NCBI RefSeq assembly: GCF_030503895.2
Contig: NZ_CP129970.2
Span: 622,001 to 686,000 of the forward strand
Source of the DNA: Marivirga arenosa
GTDB taxonomy: Bacteria > Bacteroidota > Bacteroidia > Cytophagales > Cyclobacteriaceae
Length of the DNA stretch: 64,000 nt
Direction of reading: 5' to 3'
Below are positions 63,969-64,000 of this stretch, piece after piece. The notes under the pieces were generated by a model, which made no database searches, was not told the origin of the DNA, and saw only the letters and a program-made list of their open reading frames with translations. A program made the translations under genes and the position numbers. The number at the start of each line of letters is the position of its first letter. Position 1 is the first letter of the stretch.

Positions 63969-64000
63969 CACCCCTATAATCCCCTCAAGGGGATAGCTTG
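63969..64000. repeat. Fifth partial palindromic repeat unit at the window edge
   Basis: CACCCCTATAATCCCCTCAA, then GGGGATAGCTTG: the left part of the unit that also bounds the two composite repeats. It runs out of the window. Confidence 0.8.

Overview
The window looks like a chromosomal segment of a marine Bacteroidota bacterium, most likely a Cytophagales member (a Marivirga-like genus is a guess from gene content). It is AT-rich. Several strong starts are preceded by the Bacteroidota promoter -7 element TAnnTTTG rather than a Shine-Dalgarno site. Two large secreted proteins carry type IX secretion C-terminal tails with SprB-type repeats. SusCD-type transporters, tRNAs, rRNAs, insertion sequences and CRISPR arrays were not seen.

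Layout. 1-4.9 kb: a GRDP-like protein, a propeller-type membrane histidine kinase, an Rrf2 regulator and a DUF2892 protein. 4.9-9.6 kb: glyoxylate shunt (malate synthase, isocitrate lyase) divergent from a RamB/ScfR-like regulator, with palindromes over the promoter. 9.7-17.6 kb: a sulfur-oxidation island with DsrE-like and SoxB-like genes on the plus strand and, convergent to them, a minus-strand operon of split YeeE/YedE transporter, TsdA-like dihaem cytochrome, OprD-like porin and sulfide:quinone oxidoreductase. 17.6-29.7 kb: pentapeptide protein, antiporter remnant, outer-membrane proteins, guaA / TPR-binding protein / hemL, a TPR-SpoIIE phosphatase, DUF547 and a glycosyltransferase. 29.7-39.2 kb: secreted or surface proteins, including an M43 metalloprotease and a paralogue sharing its C-terminal half. 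39.5-48.7 kb: a complete trpEGDCFBA-aroF operon and the small ribosomal protein THX. 48.8-54 kb: CaCA antiporter, three alpha/beta hydrolases and an SdpR/SdpI pair. 54-60 kb: small hypotheticals and the mobile mystery A/B (Fic) pair. 60-64 kb: a methyltransferase bracketed by two ~385-bp direct repeats, then an ECF sigma factor interrupted by an in-frame TGA with its overlapping membrane partner.

The most interesting system is the control region of the trp operon. Upstream of trpE are two consecutive attenuators, each with its own short leader peptide carrying three adjacent Trp codons, its own potential antiterminator pairing and its own intrinsic terminator, behind one near-consensus promoter whose -7 element ends six bases before the first leader ATG. 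In addition, five of the seven gaps between genes of the operon hold about a dozen same-strand copies of a 24-26-bp repeat (GGTCTGACCT...CTGACCTAAG), not noticed elsewhere in the window. In the trpA/trpB gap the terminal GGTC/GACC pairs become GATC/GATC, which keeps the possible pairing. Other notable points are the sulfur island with two similar GTAAC-N4-GTTAC-type sites, the glyoxylate operator, the duplicated composite repeat and the interrupted sigma factor.
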